A stretch of 27,683 bases of DNA from JANLQX01 sp031381685 (GCA_031381685.1 JANMYF010000153.1:1-27683), one strand, 5' to 3'; positions 1 to 8,121 are shown, counted from the first letter of the stretch. A program made the numbers and translations. The notes: a model not told the origin generated them from the letters alone.

Positions 1-2
1 AG

Positions 3-422
3 CCGGCGTGCGCCAGCGGCAGCCTCACTCGACGTCTCGCCTCGCGTGGGGCTCGGGTCGTCGGCTGGGACGGCTCGCCGAATGCGATAGCACACGCGCG
101 GCATCTGCTCGCTTCGGAACTCCACGTCGAACTCGACGAGAGATCCGTTCCCGACCATTGGCCCGAGGCGCCCTTCGACCTCGTCGTGCTGTCCGACTTC
201 CTGTATTACCTCCCGAGGGAGCGCATCATCGACGTTGCCGCTCTCTCGGCCCAGACAGCCGGCCTGGACGGAACGATCGTCGGTTGCCATTGGCGCGGTT
301 CGGCTCACGACTTTCTCGTTGACGGTGGCGACGCGGTACACGCCGTACTCGCCGATGTCTTGGGCGTTCCCCAAGTGTCCTATCTCGATGGACAACACGT
401 GATTGACATATGGATTCGCTGA
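3..422 (+). CDS. SAM-dependent methyltransferase, NodS-like (5' truncated)
   Basis: The frame is open from the left edge, so the true start and the glycine-rich SAM motif I lie at or beyond the window border. The visible 139 residues begin in the first beta-alpha unit (ACASGSLTRRLASRGARVVG), followed by an acidic WDGSP motif of the kind that binds the SAM ribose, then FDLVVLSDFLYYL, which matches motif II/post II of class I methyltransferases. The C-terminal half resembles the NodS/SAM methyltransferase family found next to glycosyltransferases and acyl-CoA dehydrogenase-like genes in actinobacteria. The stop overlaps the next gene by 13 bp, so the three genes at 3-2196 are probably co-translated. 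Substrate unknown; the fold assignment is firm, the NodS subfamily less so. Confidence 0.75.
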   Translation, partial: PACASGSLTRRLASRGARVVGWDGSPNAIAHARHLLASELHVELDERSVPDHWPEAPFDLVVLSDFLYYLPRERIIDVAALSAQTAGLDGTIVGCHWRGSAHDFLVDGGDAVHAVLADVLGVPQVSYLDGQHVIDIWIR

Positions 423-1228
423 CAGCCGCGTCGAACACCGTTCGCTCAGTTCCACTTCTCGCGTCAAGGCGCCGCTTCGACATCATCGTCGTCGTGCCGG
501 CACGCAACGAGGAGAAGTTGATCGGAGCCTGCCTCGCATCAGTCCTAGACGCCTTGAGTCGCGCTGCGCAAGTGATCGACCGCGTCGCTATCGTTGCAGT
601 GGCAGATGGCTGCACCGACCGGACGTGCGAGATCGCCAACGCTGTTCTGGGGTCCCAGCCGTTGTCTTTGGTGACAGAGTGCGATCTCGGCAACGTTGCT
701 CTCGTCCGCTCGCTCGGGGTCCACGTGGGTCGCAGACTCTTGGGCTCAACAAGATCCGATCGCACCTGGATGGCCAGCACCGACGCGGACACGACGGTCC
801 CCGACGACTGGTTGCTCCATCACCTCGCGGCAGCGTCACGTGGCATTCGCGCTGTCGCCGGGGTGGTCGAGATCGAGAGCTTCGATGGACTACCGGCGAT
901 CGCGCCGAGGGTGTTCGCCGAGAACTACACCGACCTTCTTTTACCGGAGGGTGATCATCCCCATGTGCATGCCGCCAATCTCGGTGTTCGACTTGATGCC
1001 TACGATGACTCCGGCGGATGGGGATGCCTCCCGCGATCGGAGGATCGAGACCTGTGGACCCGCCTTCAGCGGGTCGGAGCCCGCGTGGAGTCACCGCGCG
1101 ATCTGCGAGTTGTCACGAGTGGTCGCGCCATCGGTCGCGTGCCCGGAGGCTTCGCCGAATGCCTGCGGGAGCAGGTTCTCGTCCGCGAGCGCCGGAACGC
1201 GGGTCATGAGGGACGGAGGTCCGCGTGA
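410..1228 (+). CDS. Family 2 glycosyltransferase (GT-A fold)
   Basis: 272 aa. The N-terminus carries the nucleotide-sugar binding start of GT2 enzymes (IIVVVPARNEE, about residues 25-35), the conserved ADGCTDRT loop about 65-72, and a metal-binding DAD-type motif (STDADTTVP, D125/D127). SEDRDLWTRL near residue 205 matches the acidic ED motif that supplies the catalytic base. No transmembrane helix is evident, so it is probably cytosolic and could act on a soluble or membrane-associated acceptor. ATG at 410 overlaps the methyltransferase by 13 bp, and the stop overlaps the next start (GTGA at 1225-1228), indicating one operon. Sugar donor and acceptor cannot be read from sequence. Confidence 0.85.
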   Translation: MDSLTAASNTVRSVPLLASRRRFDIIVVVPARNEEKLIGACLASVLDALSRAAQVIDRVAIVAVADGCTDRTCEIANAVLGSQPLSLVTECDLGNVALVRSLGVHVGRRLLGSTRSDRTWMASTDADTTVPDDWLLHHLAAASRGIRAVAGVVEIESFDGLPAIAPRVFAENYTDLLLPEGDHPHVHAANLGVRLDAYDDSGGWGCLPRSEDRDLWTRLQRVGARVESPRDLRVVTSGRAIGRVPGGFAECLREQVLVRERRNAGHEGRRSA

Positions 1229-2196
1229 GTTTTCGAGCGGAGTATCGGGAGCGCACGAACGAATGTGACCTGTCGCCCGCTGTGCAGTCGTTCTTGCACG
1301 AGGCCCGCGGGGGCCTGTCGTTGCCCATTCCTGGGCACGGAAAAACGCCGGAACGCCTGCGAGCGCTCCGCACCCAGGCGGGCACGGACGCCAGCGTCGG
1401 AAGGCTTCTCGAAGCTCACAGCGACGCGATCGCCATCCTCTTCGAAGCGTCCGTCCGACCACCTCCGCTTGCCGCGCTGGCAGTCTGGGCCTCGGGGCCG
1501 ACCACCTCCGCCCGTGTGGAGATGAAGGGCGACGGCTTCGTCCTGAACGGCAAGCGTTCATTCTGCGGGGGAGCCACAATCGTCGACGCGGCACTGGTGA
1601 CGGTTGACTCGCCGGATGGGGAACGATTGGTCCTTGTCCATCTGGACGAGCCGGGGATCTCCGTGGACTCGTCTACGTGGAAGGTCCCGGCCTTCCACGA
1701 CGCAGGCGTTGCGACAGTGTTTTTCGACGACGTTCGCCTCGATACCAGATCGCTCATCGGACCGCCGGGGTGGTATGGAAGTCGTCCCGGCTTCTGGTTC
1801 GGCGCCGTCGGTGTCGCCGCCGTGTGGGCGGGAATAGCCGATTTGCTCCTTGCCTCGCTCCCGGCTCTCCGGCGACATGGCGACGACATTTCGCACGTGG
1901 CAACAGGATCCGTCGAGGCCGCGATGTGGGCGGTCTCGGCTCTGCTCGATCAGGCAGCATCGCAGATCGATGCTCCGTCGGCGACCGATGCGGTACGCCG
2001 GGCAAGATCGATTGCACTCTCCTGTCGACACAGTGTGCGATCACAGCTCGAGTCCGCAATCCTGGCCTTTGACCAGGAGGTGGGGCCGGCCGCGGTGGCA
2101 TTCGACGCTGTTCTTGCACGTACGCGGACTGAGCTCCAGATGTCGCTGGCGCAAACCCACGGGGCACGAGACCTCATCCTCCTCGGTCGGAGCTGA
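1225..2196 (+). CDS. Acyl-CoA dehydrogenase-like protein
   Basis: 323 aa, GTG start inside the GTGA overlap with the glycosyltransferase. Residues about 85-180 read like the beta-barrel middle domain of acyl-CoA dehydrogenases: LNGKRSFCGGA (about 107-117), then VLVHLDEPGISV and FFDDVRLDTRSLIG. The C-terminal half is helical, as expected for the FAD/tetramer domain. It is about 60 residues shorter than ordinary family members and its C-terminal helices are poorly conserved, so activity as a true acyl-CoA oxidising enzyme is uncertain. Its fixed neighbours (methyltransferase, GT2) suggest modification of a glycosylated lipid or secondary metabolite rather than beta-oxidation; that is inference. 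Confidence 0.75.
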   Translation: MSFRAEYRERTNECDLSPAVQSFLHEARGGLSLPIPGHGKTPERLRALRTQAGTDASVGRLLEAHSDAIAILFEASVRPPPLAALAVWASGPTTSARVEMKGDGFVLNGKRSFCGGATIVDAALVTVDSPDGERLVLVHLDEPGISVDSSTWKVPAFHDAGVATVFFDDVRLDTRSLIGPPGWYGSRPGFWFGAVGVAAVWAGIADLLLASLPALRRHGDDISHVATGSVEAAMWAVSALLDQAASQIDAPSATDAVRRARSIALSCRHSVRSQLESAILAFDQEVGPAAVAFDAVLARTRTELQMSLAQTHGARDLILLGRS

Positions 2197-2242
2197 CGCT
2201 GCCGACGTGACGGTCGACAACGTGTGACAACGAGCCAAACCC

Positions 2243-2267
2243 GTTTACGACGCGTGGCACCGGGATA
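2243..2267 (+). promoter_or_regulatory. Candidate sigmaB/F-type promoter, near match (transglutaminase operon)
   Basis: GTTT, 15-nt spacer, GGGATA. The -10 differs from the GGGTAT consensus by a T/A swap, so this is a weaker member of the set. The element ends 10 nt before the ATG at 2278, which would give a leaderless or nearly leaderless transcript. Confidence 0.5.
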
Positions 2268-2277
2268 TTGAGAAGGG

Positions 2278-3153
2278 ATGAGAACGATCGACATCGGGAC
2301 TTCCTTCACCCTGAGTGGCATAGCCCCCACCGCTACGTTCCTCCGAGTTCGTCCGAGCGATGCCGAAGTCACCGAGAGCCGTCTGACCATCACCGATCAA
2401 TTCGGAGTCCAGCACCTGACCCACACCGACCCGGACTGGCCGAGCGAGGGGGCGGCACCGACGCCGCGCGTCGACCGCGTCGTACTGCCGAGCGGTACCA
2501 ACAGCGTCACCTACTCGGCAACGGTCGAAGTGCCGGACCTTCTCGACCGGATGCCGAACGATCTCCAGGCGCCGAGAGCAGCGGAACTTCGACCCGAGCA
2601 CTGGTGGTGGCTCCAGCCGTCGAGGTATTGCCGGCCCGACGAACTCGGGCAGGAGGCGTGGGATCGTTTCGGGCGAAACATCACTCCGGACCAACCCGCT
2701 TCCGGCGCGACAGTTCGCGACATCTGTTCGTTCGTCAATCAGGAAATGACCTTCGCCTACGGTTCTTCAACTCCGCTGACCAGCGCAACGGACGCTTGGG
2801 CACAACGGCGCGGGGTGTGTCGCGACTTCAACCACATCGCGGCGAGCTTCTGCCGTGCACTCAACATACCCACGCGTTACGTGTTCGGCTATCTCCCGGA
2901 CGTGGATGTTGCGGCGAGCGACGTGCCTATGGACTTCTGTGCGTGGATCGAAGTGTGTCTCGACGATGAGTGGTGGACGTTCGACGCCCGGGTCAACGAG
3001 CCGCGGATCGGCCGAATTGTCGTCGGCCGGGGACGAGATGCTGCCGACGTTCCGTTGATCAGCACGCTGGGAGCGACGTCACTCAGCGACTTCGTCGTCA
3101 AGGCATCTGAACGGACCCGCCAAACTGATCGAGTCGCTGAACCGGCGCGGTGA
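2278..3153 (+). CDS. Transglutaminase-like (COG1305-type) protein
   Basis: 291 aa, no signal peptide. The N-terminal beta-rich part is followed by a transglutaminase-like papain-fold core: Cys181 in RGVCRDFNH is the nucleophile position and Asp236 in WWTFDAR is the third triad position. The second triad position, usually His, is Cys221 (MDFCAWIEV). The C-terminal PRIGRIVVGRGRDAADV block is typical of the cytosolic bacterial subfamily, often annotated as transglutaminase or cysteine protease-like. Substrate unknown. A candidate stress promoter ends 10 nt upstream. The following lipid kinase starts 1 nt after the stop codon, so the two genes form an operon. Confidence 0.85.
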   Translation: MRTIDIGTSFTLSGIAPTATFLRVRPSDAEVTESRLTITDQFGVQHLTHTDPDWPSEGAAPTPRVDRVVLPSGTNSVTYSATVEVPDLLDRMPNDLQAPRAAELRPEHWWWLQPSRYCRPDELGQEAWDRFGRNITPDQPASGATVRDICSFVNQEMTFAYGSSTPLTSATDAWAQRRGVCRDFNHIAASFCRALNIPTRYVFGYLPDVDVAASDVPMDFCAWIEVCLDDEWWTFDARVNEPRIGRIVVGRGRDAADVPLISTLGATSLSDFVVKASERTRQTDRVAEPAR

Positions 3154-3154
3154 C

Positions 3155-4051
3155 GTGATGCCCAGCGTTCCCAGCGCTGAGCGCTGCGAGGGCCCCGCGC
3201 GGCGGCTCCTGTTCGTCAACGACTCGGCCGGCCACCGCACGAAGGTGCCCGAATGCCTCGATGACTTCGAACGCTTCGACATTGCCGAGGCGAAAGACGT
3301 CCTCGCTCCATTGTGCACGGACACGTCCGACAGTTCTGCACTCGTTGCGGTGTGGGGCGGAGATGGCTCCATTCGCAGCGTCGCATCATTGCTGGTCGGC
3401 ACATCGGCGGTTCTCCTCGCCTGTCCGGGAGGAACGCACAATCACTTCTGCCGGACGATCGGCTTGGCCAATGTGTCGGACGTCGTGTCGGCGCTCGAGT
3501 CCGGCGCGGTGAAACTGATCGATGTCGGGACGGCAGATGACGAGGTCTTTCTCAACAACCTGAGCATCGGTTGGTACACCGACCTCGTCGCGCGCCGTGA
3601 GCGCTACGAACGTTACGTTCCGAGACGTCTGGCGAAGATGCTTTCGGTACCGGTCCAGTTGCTCCGGACGCCTCGACTCCGACTCCTTGTCGACGGCCGT
3701 CCCGAGCGGGTTTGGGCATTCTGGGCGGGAAACGGCGAGTACTCGATGTCACCTGAGAACTTGAGCGTTCGGGAAACGGTGGAAGGTGGCGTCCTCGACA
3801 TTCGAATCCTACGAGCCGGCGCCCGATGGCCGAAGATTCGTGTGCTGGTCGCCATCATGAGACGCGAGGCCGAGTCCTCGGAGTACGTGTCTCGCAACGT
3901 CACATCGTCAGCGACAACGCTGCGATCCGGCAAGCCGACCCTTCACGCGGCGATCGATGGTGAACTGGTCAGGCTTCCCGGCCTCGTCACGATCGCTGTG
4001 GAGCGTCGCTCGCTCCAGGTGTTGGCTCCCGCCCGAAGCACGATCGACTGA
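3155..4051 (+). CDS. Diacylglycerol/sphingosine kinase-type lipid kinase
   Basis: 298 aa from GTG at 3155, with an in-frame ATG directly after it. It shows the ATP-binding GGDGS loop (residues 68-72) and the conserved CPGGTHNHF segment (about residue 90), which corresponds to the GGTxNxF motif of the DAGK_cat/YegS/LcbK family. The C-terminal beta-sandwich contains WAGNGEYS and the substrate-side IDGELV motif. Predicted to phosphorylate a lipid hydroxyl (diacylglycerol or similar) with ATP at the membrane face. It probably shares the promoter of the transglutaminase gene. A second member of the family lies at 12590, so the window holds two paralogues; they are only distantly alike. Confidence 0.85.
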   Translation: MMPSVPSAERCEGPARRLLFVNDSAGHRTKVPECLDDFERFDIAEAKDVLAPLCTDTSDSSALVAVWGGDGSIRSVASLLVGTSAVLLACPGGTHNHFCRTIGLANVSDVVSALESGAVKLIDVGTADDEVFLNNLSIGWYTDLVARRERYERYVPRRLAKMLSVPVQLLRTPRLRLLVDGRPERVWAFWAGNGEYSMSPENLSVRETVEGGVLDIRILRAGARWPKIRVLVAIMRREAESSEYVSRNVTSSATTLRSGKPTLHAAIDGELVRLPGLVTIAVERRSLQVLAPARSTID

Positions 4052-4069
4052 GGCGGGGCCCGCTCTTGC

Positions 4070-5398
4070 TCACACCGGTGGTCCCCACGACCCGGCGGCA
4101 TAGATGGCGGGAGCGTCATGCTGAAGAACGTCCTGGATCACGCGCCACGATTCGGCCACGACATCGATACGGCTGAACCATCGACGGTCTCCGTCCGTTG
4201 CATCCTCGAACACACACGCATATGCAGTGGTGTGGTCATTGGCGGAATCACCCAATGCTGATGAGAGTTCTCCTCTCGCCTCTTCGACGTGGCAGTCAGT
4301 GGGTAACGCCGGCAGTTCGAGCGTCGCCGAACGCTCGGGGGACAGTTCGATGACGAGCCGTTTTCGTTCGCCGCTCACACCCTCCGTCGACTCTGTGTTC
4401 GCGGGTCGAAAGGAGATGCTCACCGAAACCCTGCTTTCGGCGAGGGACTTTCCCGAGATCAACGTGAACACCACGTTTCGCCAACGGTCATTGTCGATTC
4501 GTACCGTCGCGCGCACGTACGTCTCGGTCGTCGACGACGCGTCCACTCCTTGCGTCTCGAGGTAACCGCTGTACTGCCCAAGCACCACGTCTTCGTGCCG
4601 GAGTGTCAGCACCGACCGAAGGAGGTTGTGGCGAGCATCGTTGAGCGCGTCTGCACTATCGGACTCGGGTGTCTCCATGGCAACGGCGGTGAGAAGTTGC
4701 AGCACGTGATTCTGAACCGTGTCTCGAAGGGTTCCCGCCGAGTCAAAGAACTCACCCCTCCCCTCGATGCCGAGCTCTTCGGCCATCAGAATCTCGACCG
4801 ACTCGATGCACCGGCTCTCCCAAAGCGCTTCGAGTGCCACATGGTTCTGCCGTGCGAAGGCAAGCTGTTGCACCAAGGTCTTCTCGAGATAGTGGTCAAC
4901 GAGAAAGATCTGGGGGGGCGAAAGTGTTGCCTCCAGTTCAGCGTGAAGATCGAGGGCGGTGCCTAGATCGAACCCGAACGGCTTCTCCACCAGTAGTCGA
5001 ACGCGAGACGCAAGAACGCTCTTTTCGAGACCCTTGGCGATCTCGGCGAACGCCACCGGAGGAACCGCCAGGTAGCACAGCACCAGCTCACCGTCACCCA
5101 GCAGGTCGGCGATCGCTTCGAAGGTTGCCGCGTTGTCATAGTGGCCCTTCACGTAGGCCAGCGATTCCACAAAGGTAGCAAGTACGGTGTTTTCGGGAGC
5201 AACGCCTTCTGTTACCGCCTCGACCGCGACGCGGCGAAGTTCCGCCGTTGACCAGTCGGATCGGCCGACTCCTACGATCCGCCCGAACGGCCGCTCCGCA
5301 CTGGCGAGTTCATACAGAGCCGAGAAGATCTTTCTTCGCGCAAGGTCGCCAGTGATGCCGAACACCACGAGCGATGGGCGAATCGATCCACCGGTCAT
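4070..5398 (-). CDS. zwf: Glucose-6-phosphate 1-dehydrogenase, divergent paralogue
   Basis: 442 aa from ATG at 5398. Oxidises glucose 6-phosphate to 6-phosphogluconolactone with NADP(+) reduction, the entry to the pentose phosphate pathway. Motifs: Rossmann GITGDLA (residues 14-20), EKPFG (138-142), active-site DHYLEK (168-173), and RDTVQNH ending at His231, the position of the catalytic base. The usual RIDHYLGK is altered to LVDHYLEK and the protein is about 50 aa shorter than common bacterial Zwf, so it looks like a divergent, possibly stress-specific form. The frame stays open to GTG at 5491, but a sigmaB/F-type promoter at 5407-5431 ends 8 nt before ATG 5398, which favours the shorter, leaderless version. 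No pgl or gnd adjoins it. Confidence 0.88.
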   Translation of the reverse strand: MTGGSIRPSLVVFGITGDLARRKIFSALYELASAERPFGRIVGVGRSDWSTAELRRVAVEAVTEGVAPENTVLATFVESLAYVKGHYDNAATFEAIADLLGDGELVLCYLAVPPVAFAEIAKGLEKSVLASRVRLLVEKPFGFDLGTALDLHAELEATLSPPQIFLVDHYLEKTLVQQLAFARQNHVALEALWESRCIESVEILMAEELGIEGRGEFFDSAGTLRDTVQNHVLQLLTAVAMETPESDSADALNDARHNLLRSVLTLRHEDVVLGQYSGYLETQGVDASSTTETYVRATVRIDNDRWRNVVFTLISGKSLAESRVSVSISFRPANTESTEGVSGERKRLVIELSPERSATLELPALPTDCHVEEARGELSSALGDSANDHTTAYACVFEDATDGDRRWFSRIDVVAESWRVIQDVLQHDAPAIYAAGSWGPPV

Positions 5399-5406
5399 GT
5401 TCGCAG

Positions 5407-5431
5407 GTACCCGACGAGCTCGCCGCGAAAC
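5407..5431 (-). promoter_or_regulatory. sigmaB/F-type promoter of zwf
   Basis: On the minus strand GTTT, 15-nt spacer, GGGTAC. The -10 ends 8 nt before the ATG at 5398, implying a leaderless mRNA. It stands back to back with the promoter at 5457-5482; the two -35 elements are 25 bp apart. Confidence 0.7.
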
Positions 5432-5456
5432 ACCAAACCCGCCGTCGCCGGTTGAT

Positions 5457-5482
5457 GTTTCGTTTTGACGACGAACGGGTAG
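5457..5482 (+). promoter_or_regulatory. sigmaB/F-type promoter of the DUF6458 gene
   Basis: GTTT, 16-nt spacer, GGGTAG. Expected transcription start near 5490, leaving a leader of about 45 nt that contains a clear ribosome binding site (AAAGGA, about 5520-5525). Confidence 0.7.
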
Positions 5483-5532
5483 CAGAACCACGTCCTGGAG
5501 AGATCCTCCCGGCGTTAAAGAAAGGACATCCC

Positions 5533-5745
5533 ATGGGACTTACCGTAAGCATTCTGTTGATCGCCACCGGCGCCATCTTGAAGTGGGCGGTCACCGCCTC
5601 GACATCAGGAATCAACCTTCAGACCGTTGGAATGATCCTGCTCATCGTGGGAATCATCGGCGCAGTTCTCAGTCTCGCCTTTTGGTCGAGCTGGGGTGGC
5701 TTTTCCCGCGACCCGCGCCTACGCAACGGCGAAGGTCCGTACTAA
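5533..5745 (+). CDS. DUF6458 family small membrane protein
   Basis: 70 aa. Starts MGLTVSILLIATGAILKWAV, contains two hydrophobic helices (about 4-22 and 31-51) separated by a short polar turn (TASTSGINLQTVG), and ends in a charged tail after FWSSWGG. This pattern is that of DUF6458, a small inner-membrane protein family of actinobacteria with unknown role. ATG at 5533 has AAAGGA 7-8 nt upstream; the longer frame beginning at 5374 would run through the promoter and was not chosen. It is transcribed divergently from zwf, both from sigmaB/F-like promoters, which suggests an envelope role under stress. Confidence 0.85.
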   Translation: MGLTVSILLIATGAILKWAVTASTSGINLQTVGMILLIVGIIGAVLSLAFWSSWGGFSRDPRLRNGEGPY

Positions 5746-5754
5746 GACCGCGAA

Positions 5755-5795
5755 ACATCGTGCGTCTGACCATCGTAGGGGCAGACGCACGATGT
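5755..5795. terminator. 14-bp perfect inverted repeat after the DUF6458 gene
   Basis: Arms at 5755-5768 and 5782-5795 are perfectly complementary (14 bp) around a 13-nt loop. It begins 9 nt after the DUF6458 stop, so a terminator or mRNA-stabilising hairpin is likely. There is no T-run after it, so it is not a classical intrinsic terminator. Confidence 0.5.
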
Positions 5796-5811
5796 GACCC
5801 GGTTGTGCATA

Positions 5812-5922
5812 GCTGAGCGATGCGCAAGCCGGAGCGTGCGCATTGCTGAGCCATGCGCGTTTTTTTTGCTGAGTCACGCGCGTTTGCTGAGCAATGAAGT
5901 TTGATGCACGGATTTTGCTGAG
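5812..5922. repeat. Cluster of five GCTGAG-centred degenerate repeats
   Basis: GCTGAG occurs at 5812, 5845, 5868, 5886 and 5917, most copies followed by C/T-N-A-(T/C)-GCGC or preceded by a T-run (TTTGCTGAG). Spacing is irregular (33, 23, 18, 31 bp). Short palindromes are interleaved, e.g. ATGCGCA / TGCGCAT. The cluster lies between two convergent genes (the DUF6458 gene and the AI-2E gene). Small open frames here are repeat-driven and not credible genes. Confidence 0.6.
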
Positions 5923-5949
5923 CATTTTCGCCGGGGCTAAACGGCGAAG

Positions 5950-8121
5950 TCACACCGCCGTGCTGGCACGTTCTCGAATCCGAGCTATGACGACCTTCAC
6001 CGCACCGACCACGGGAACAGCGATCATCGCTCCAGGAATCCCAAGCGCCGCTCCTCCGACCAGAGCAACGATCATCGTGGCCGCCGGCGACATCGATACG
6101 GCCTTGCCGATGACTGCCGGTTGGATGACGTGATTCTCGAACTGCTGGTACGTCAGGAAATAGACCAGGCACGCAAGACCGACCGTGGGGCTCGTGGCGA
6201 AGCCCAGCGCAACGAACACCACGCCGCCTAACAAGCCACCCACCTGAGGTATGAGGTTCGTCATGGCAATCCAGACTGCTGCCATCGGTGCGAGAACGAC
6301 GCCGAGCGTGAGTCCAACCGTTGCTGACATCACTCCTGCCAGCGACGCCACGAGAAGCGATCCGGCGAAGTACCGCCCGACGACATCGACAACGAGCACG
6401 CTGGACTGGTCGAACATGCGGCGTCGGCGTGGCGCCATGACGCGCCGGACCGACCGGATCAGTCGGGGCCCGTCGACGACCATTGCCAAGGCCAAGAGAA
6501 CGACGACGGTCGAAGTCACCAACATGTCCACGGCGCCAACGACGGCCGTGCTCATCCGGGCACCATCGCGACCGAGGTTTGCGGGTAGGTCACGCAGCCA
6601 TCGCTGAACACTGTCCCCGACGTCGGCGCCGCGAAGCCGACTGCCCACGAGAGGAACCTCGCCGAGTCGTTCGGTCAGCTGCGGCAACTCGCGGCCGAAT
6701 GACTTCGCCTTCTTGGCAAACGCTGGGGCAAGCACCAGCCCGGCTGCGGTGAGAACGAGCATCAGTGCCGCCCCCACTGAGGCCACGGCCACACCGCGAT
6801 TTCCGCGTAACCGTCGGGCAATCGGCCCGACGATCCTCTCCATGGCGAGTGCCAGAACGAACGCGACGAGGACGAGAACCGCTGTTCCGTGCACGGACCG
6901 AGCCGCAGAAATGGTTACCCGAGCGCCAATTGTGACCGCTGCCGCTCCAAGAAAGCCGGCGGCCATCGTCGTGGCCGGGCGTTCGATAGTCACCGGGAGT
7001 TCGGTAGTCGACTGATCTCCGGTCGACTCTTGCTGCGCGGGTTGGTTGTCAGACCATCGGTCATTGAGCTTGACGAACTCAGCCCACAACGCCGAGACAA
7101 AGACGGCTATCGCGACGCTGCACATCGCAGTACCGAGTCCTCCGACCTCGAATCCGCCAACGGCCGCCACCGTTCCGACGACCGGTCCGATATCGAGCAT
7201 CCCTCTATGTACCCACCGCCGATGGATGATCCGATCCGCCAACGAGACCGCCGTAACGACGATCAGACTGAACCAGAGTTCAGGGCCGTGGACAATCCCG
7301 AACAGGGCTCCGATCCCGACGAGTGCGGCAACCGGACCAACGCCCGGCAAGATGGAGGCAAACGCGAACACTGCGCCGAAGACGGTTGCTCCGGGAACCG
7401 AAAGAAGTGAAAAGGTCCCGCCCACGATCGTTCCAACGACCACCGCCTTGACCGCTGAGAAGAGCAGCACATCGCTGGCGCGACGATGAGCCCGCTCGAT
7501 CAGTTGTCCAATGGCGTGCCGCGTGAGCATCCGTCCCCGTCGTTCGGGAATCCAGACCAGCAAGCCGGTGAACGAGCGCCGCCCGCCAGCGCACAGGAAG
7601 CAGGTGAGGACCAGTCCGGCAACGAAGGCTGCGCCGCGTGTTCCGGCTGTACGGGCAACTTCTGCGGGCGTTCCCCCGGCAAGCTGTCCCGGAAGCCCGG
7701 TCAAAATGCGTTCGACCTTCGTCCGGAGGCCGAACTCGCGCACGACTTGACCAAACCCGCCATCCGAACTCTCGATTCGCCGGATTGCGCGGGGAAGGAT
7801 CACCTGCAGGGTGGTCGCTCCTCGACGGAGCTCGTCGAAGAGGCGCCACGCAACCAATGTGACTCCGCCGGCGAAACCGAGCGTGGTGACGACAATCGCC
7901 AGACGATGCCCGAGCACCTTCTCCACCCGGCCGATCACAGCGGCAGCGAGGGTGGCCGCCACCGTCGCCGCTACGGCCCAACCCAGCACTCGTGTTGCCC
8001 GTTCGGCAATGGACATGACGCCCAGCGCGGCGACCACCCCCCCGACAACAGCAACCAGGACTCGAGGCGCCATCGACAGCGAAGGCGTTGTGCTGCGACT
8101 CGGAATCGCGCGGTTGTCCAT
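5950..8121 (-). CDS. Tandem AI-2E family (PerM-like) transporter fusion
   Basis: 723 aa, about twice the usual family length. Residues 18-350 form one set of helices and about 385-718 a second; a polar linker rich in Q, S, T and E joins them (about 353-383). The C-terminal half has the family hallmarks: NLIPQVGGLLGG, the YQQFENHVIQP segment, the GKAVSMSPA motif and LGIPGAMIAVPV. The N-terminal half keeps ILPGVGP but is degenerate elsewhere. AI-2E/PerM proteins are polytopic exporters or permeases acting on varied solutes; here no substrate can be named. ATG at 8121 has GGAGG 5 nt upstream. It lies 41 bp after the proline-rich gene and is probably transcribed with it. Confidence 0.88.
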   Translation of the reverse strand: MDNRAIPSRSTTPSLSMAPRVLVAVVGGVVAALGVMSIAERATRVLGWAVAATVAATLAAAVIGRVEKVLGHRLAIVVTTLGFAGGVTLVAWRLFDELRRGATTLQVILPRAIRRIESSDGGFGQVVREFGLRTKVERILTGLPGQLAGGTPAEVARTAGTRGAAFVAGLVLTCFLCAGGRRSFTGLLVWIPERRGRMLTRHAIGQLIERAHRRASDVLLFSAVKAVVVGTIVGGTFSLLSVPGATVFGAVFAFASILPGVGPVAALVGIGALFGIVHGPELWFSLIVVTAVSLADRIIHRRWVHRGMLDIGPVVGTVAAVGGFEVGGLGTAMCSVAIAVFVSALWAEFVKLNDRWSDNQPAQQESTGDQSTTELPVTIERPATTMAAGFLGAAAVTIGARVTISAARSVHGTAVLVLVAFVLALAMERIVGPIARRLRGNRGVAVASVGAALMLVLTAAGLVLAPAFAKKAKSFGRELPQLTERLGEVPLVGSRLRGADVGDSVQRWLRDLPANLGRDGARMSTAVVGAVDMLVTSTVVVLLALAMVVDGPRLIRSVRRVMAPRRRRMFDQSSVLVVDVVGRYFAGSLLVASLAGVMSATVGLTLGVVLAPMAAVWIAMTNLIPQVGGLLGGVVFVALGFATSPTVGLACLVYFLTYQQFENHVIQPAVIGKAVSMSPAATMIVALVGGAALGIPGAMIAVPVVGAVKVVIARIRERASTAV

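Noticed and set aside
5399..5491. 31-aa N-terminal extension of zwf to GTG 5491
   Set aside because: Would cover the promoter; the extension (Arg/Gly rich) is not family-like.
5812..5922. Possible CRISPR array
   Set aside because: Repeats are short, degenerate and unevenly spaced; no cas genes.
5719..5925. 68-aa minus-strand frame with repeated AQQ/SN motifs
   Set aside because: Encoded by the GCTGAG repeats; translation artefact.
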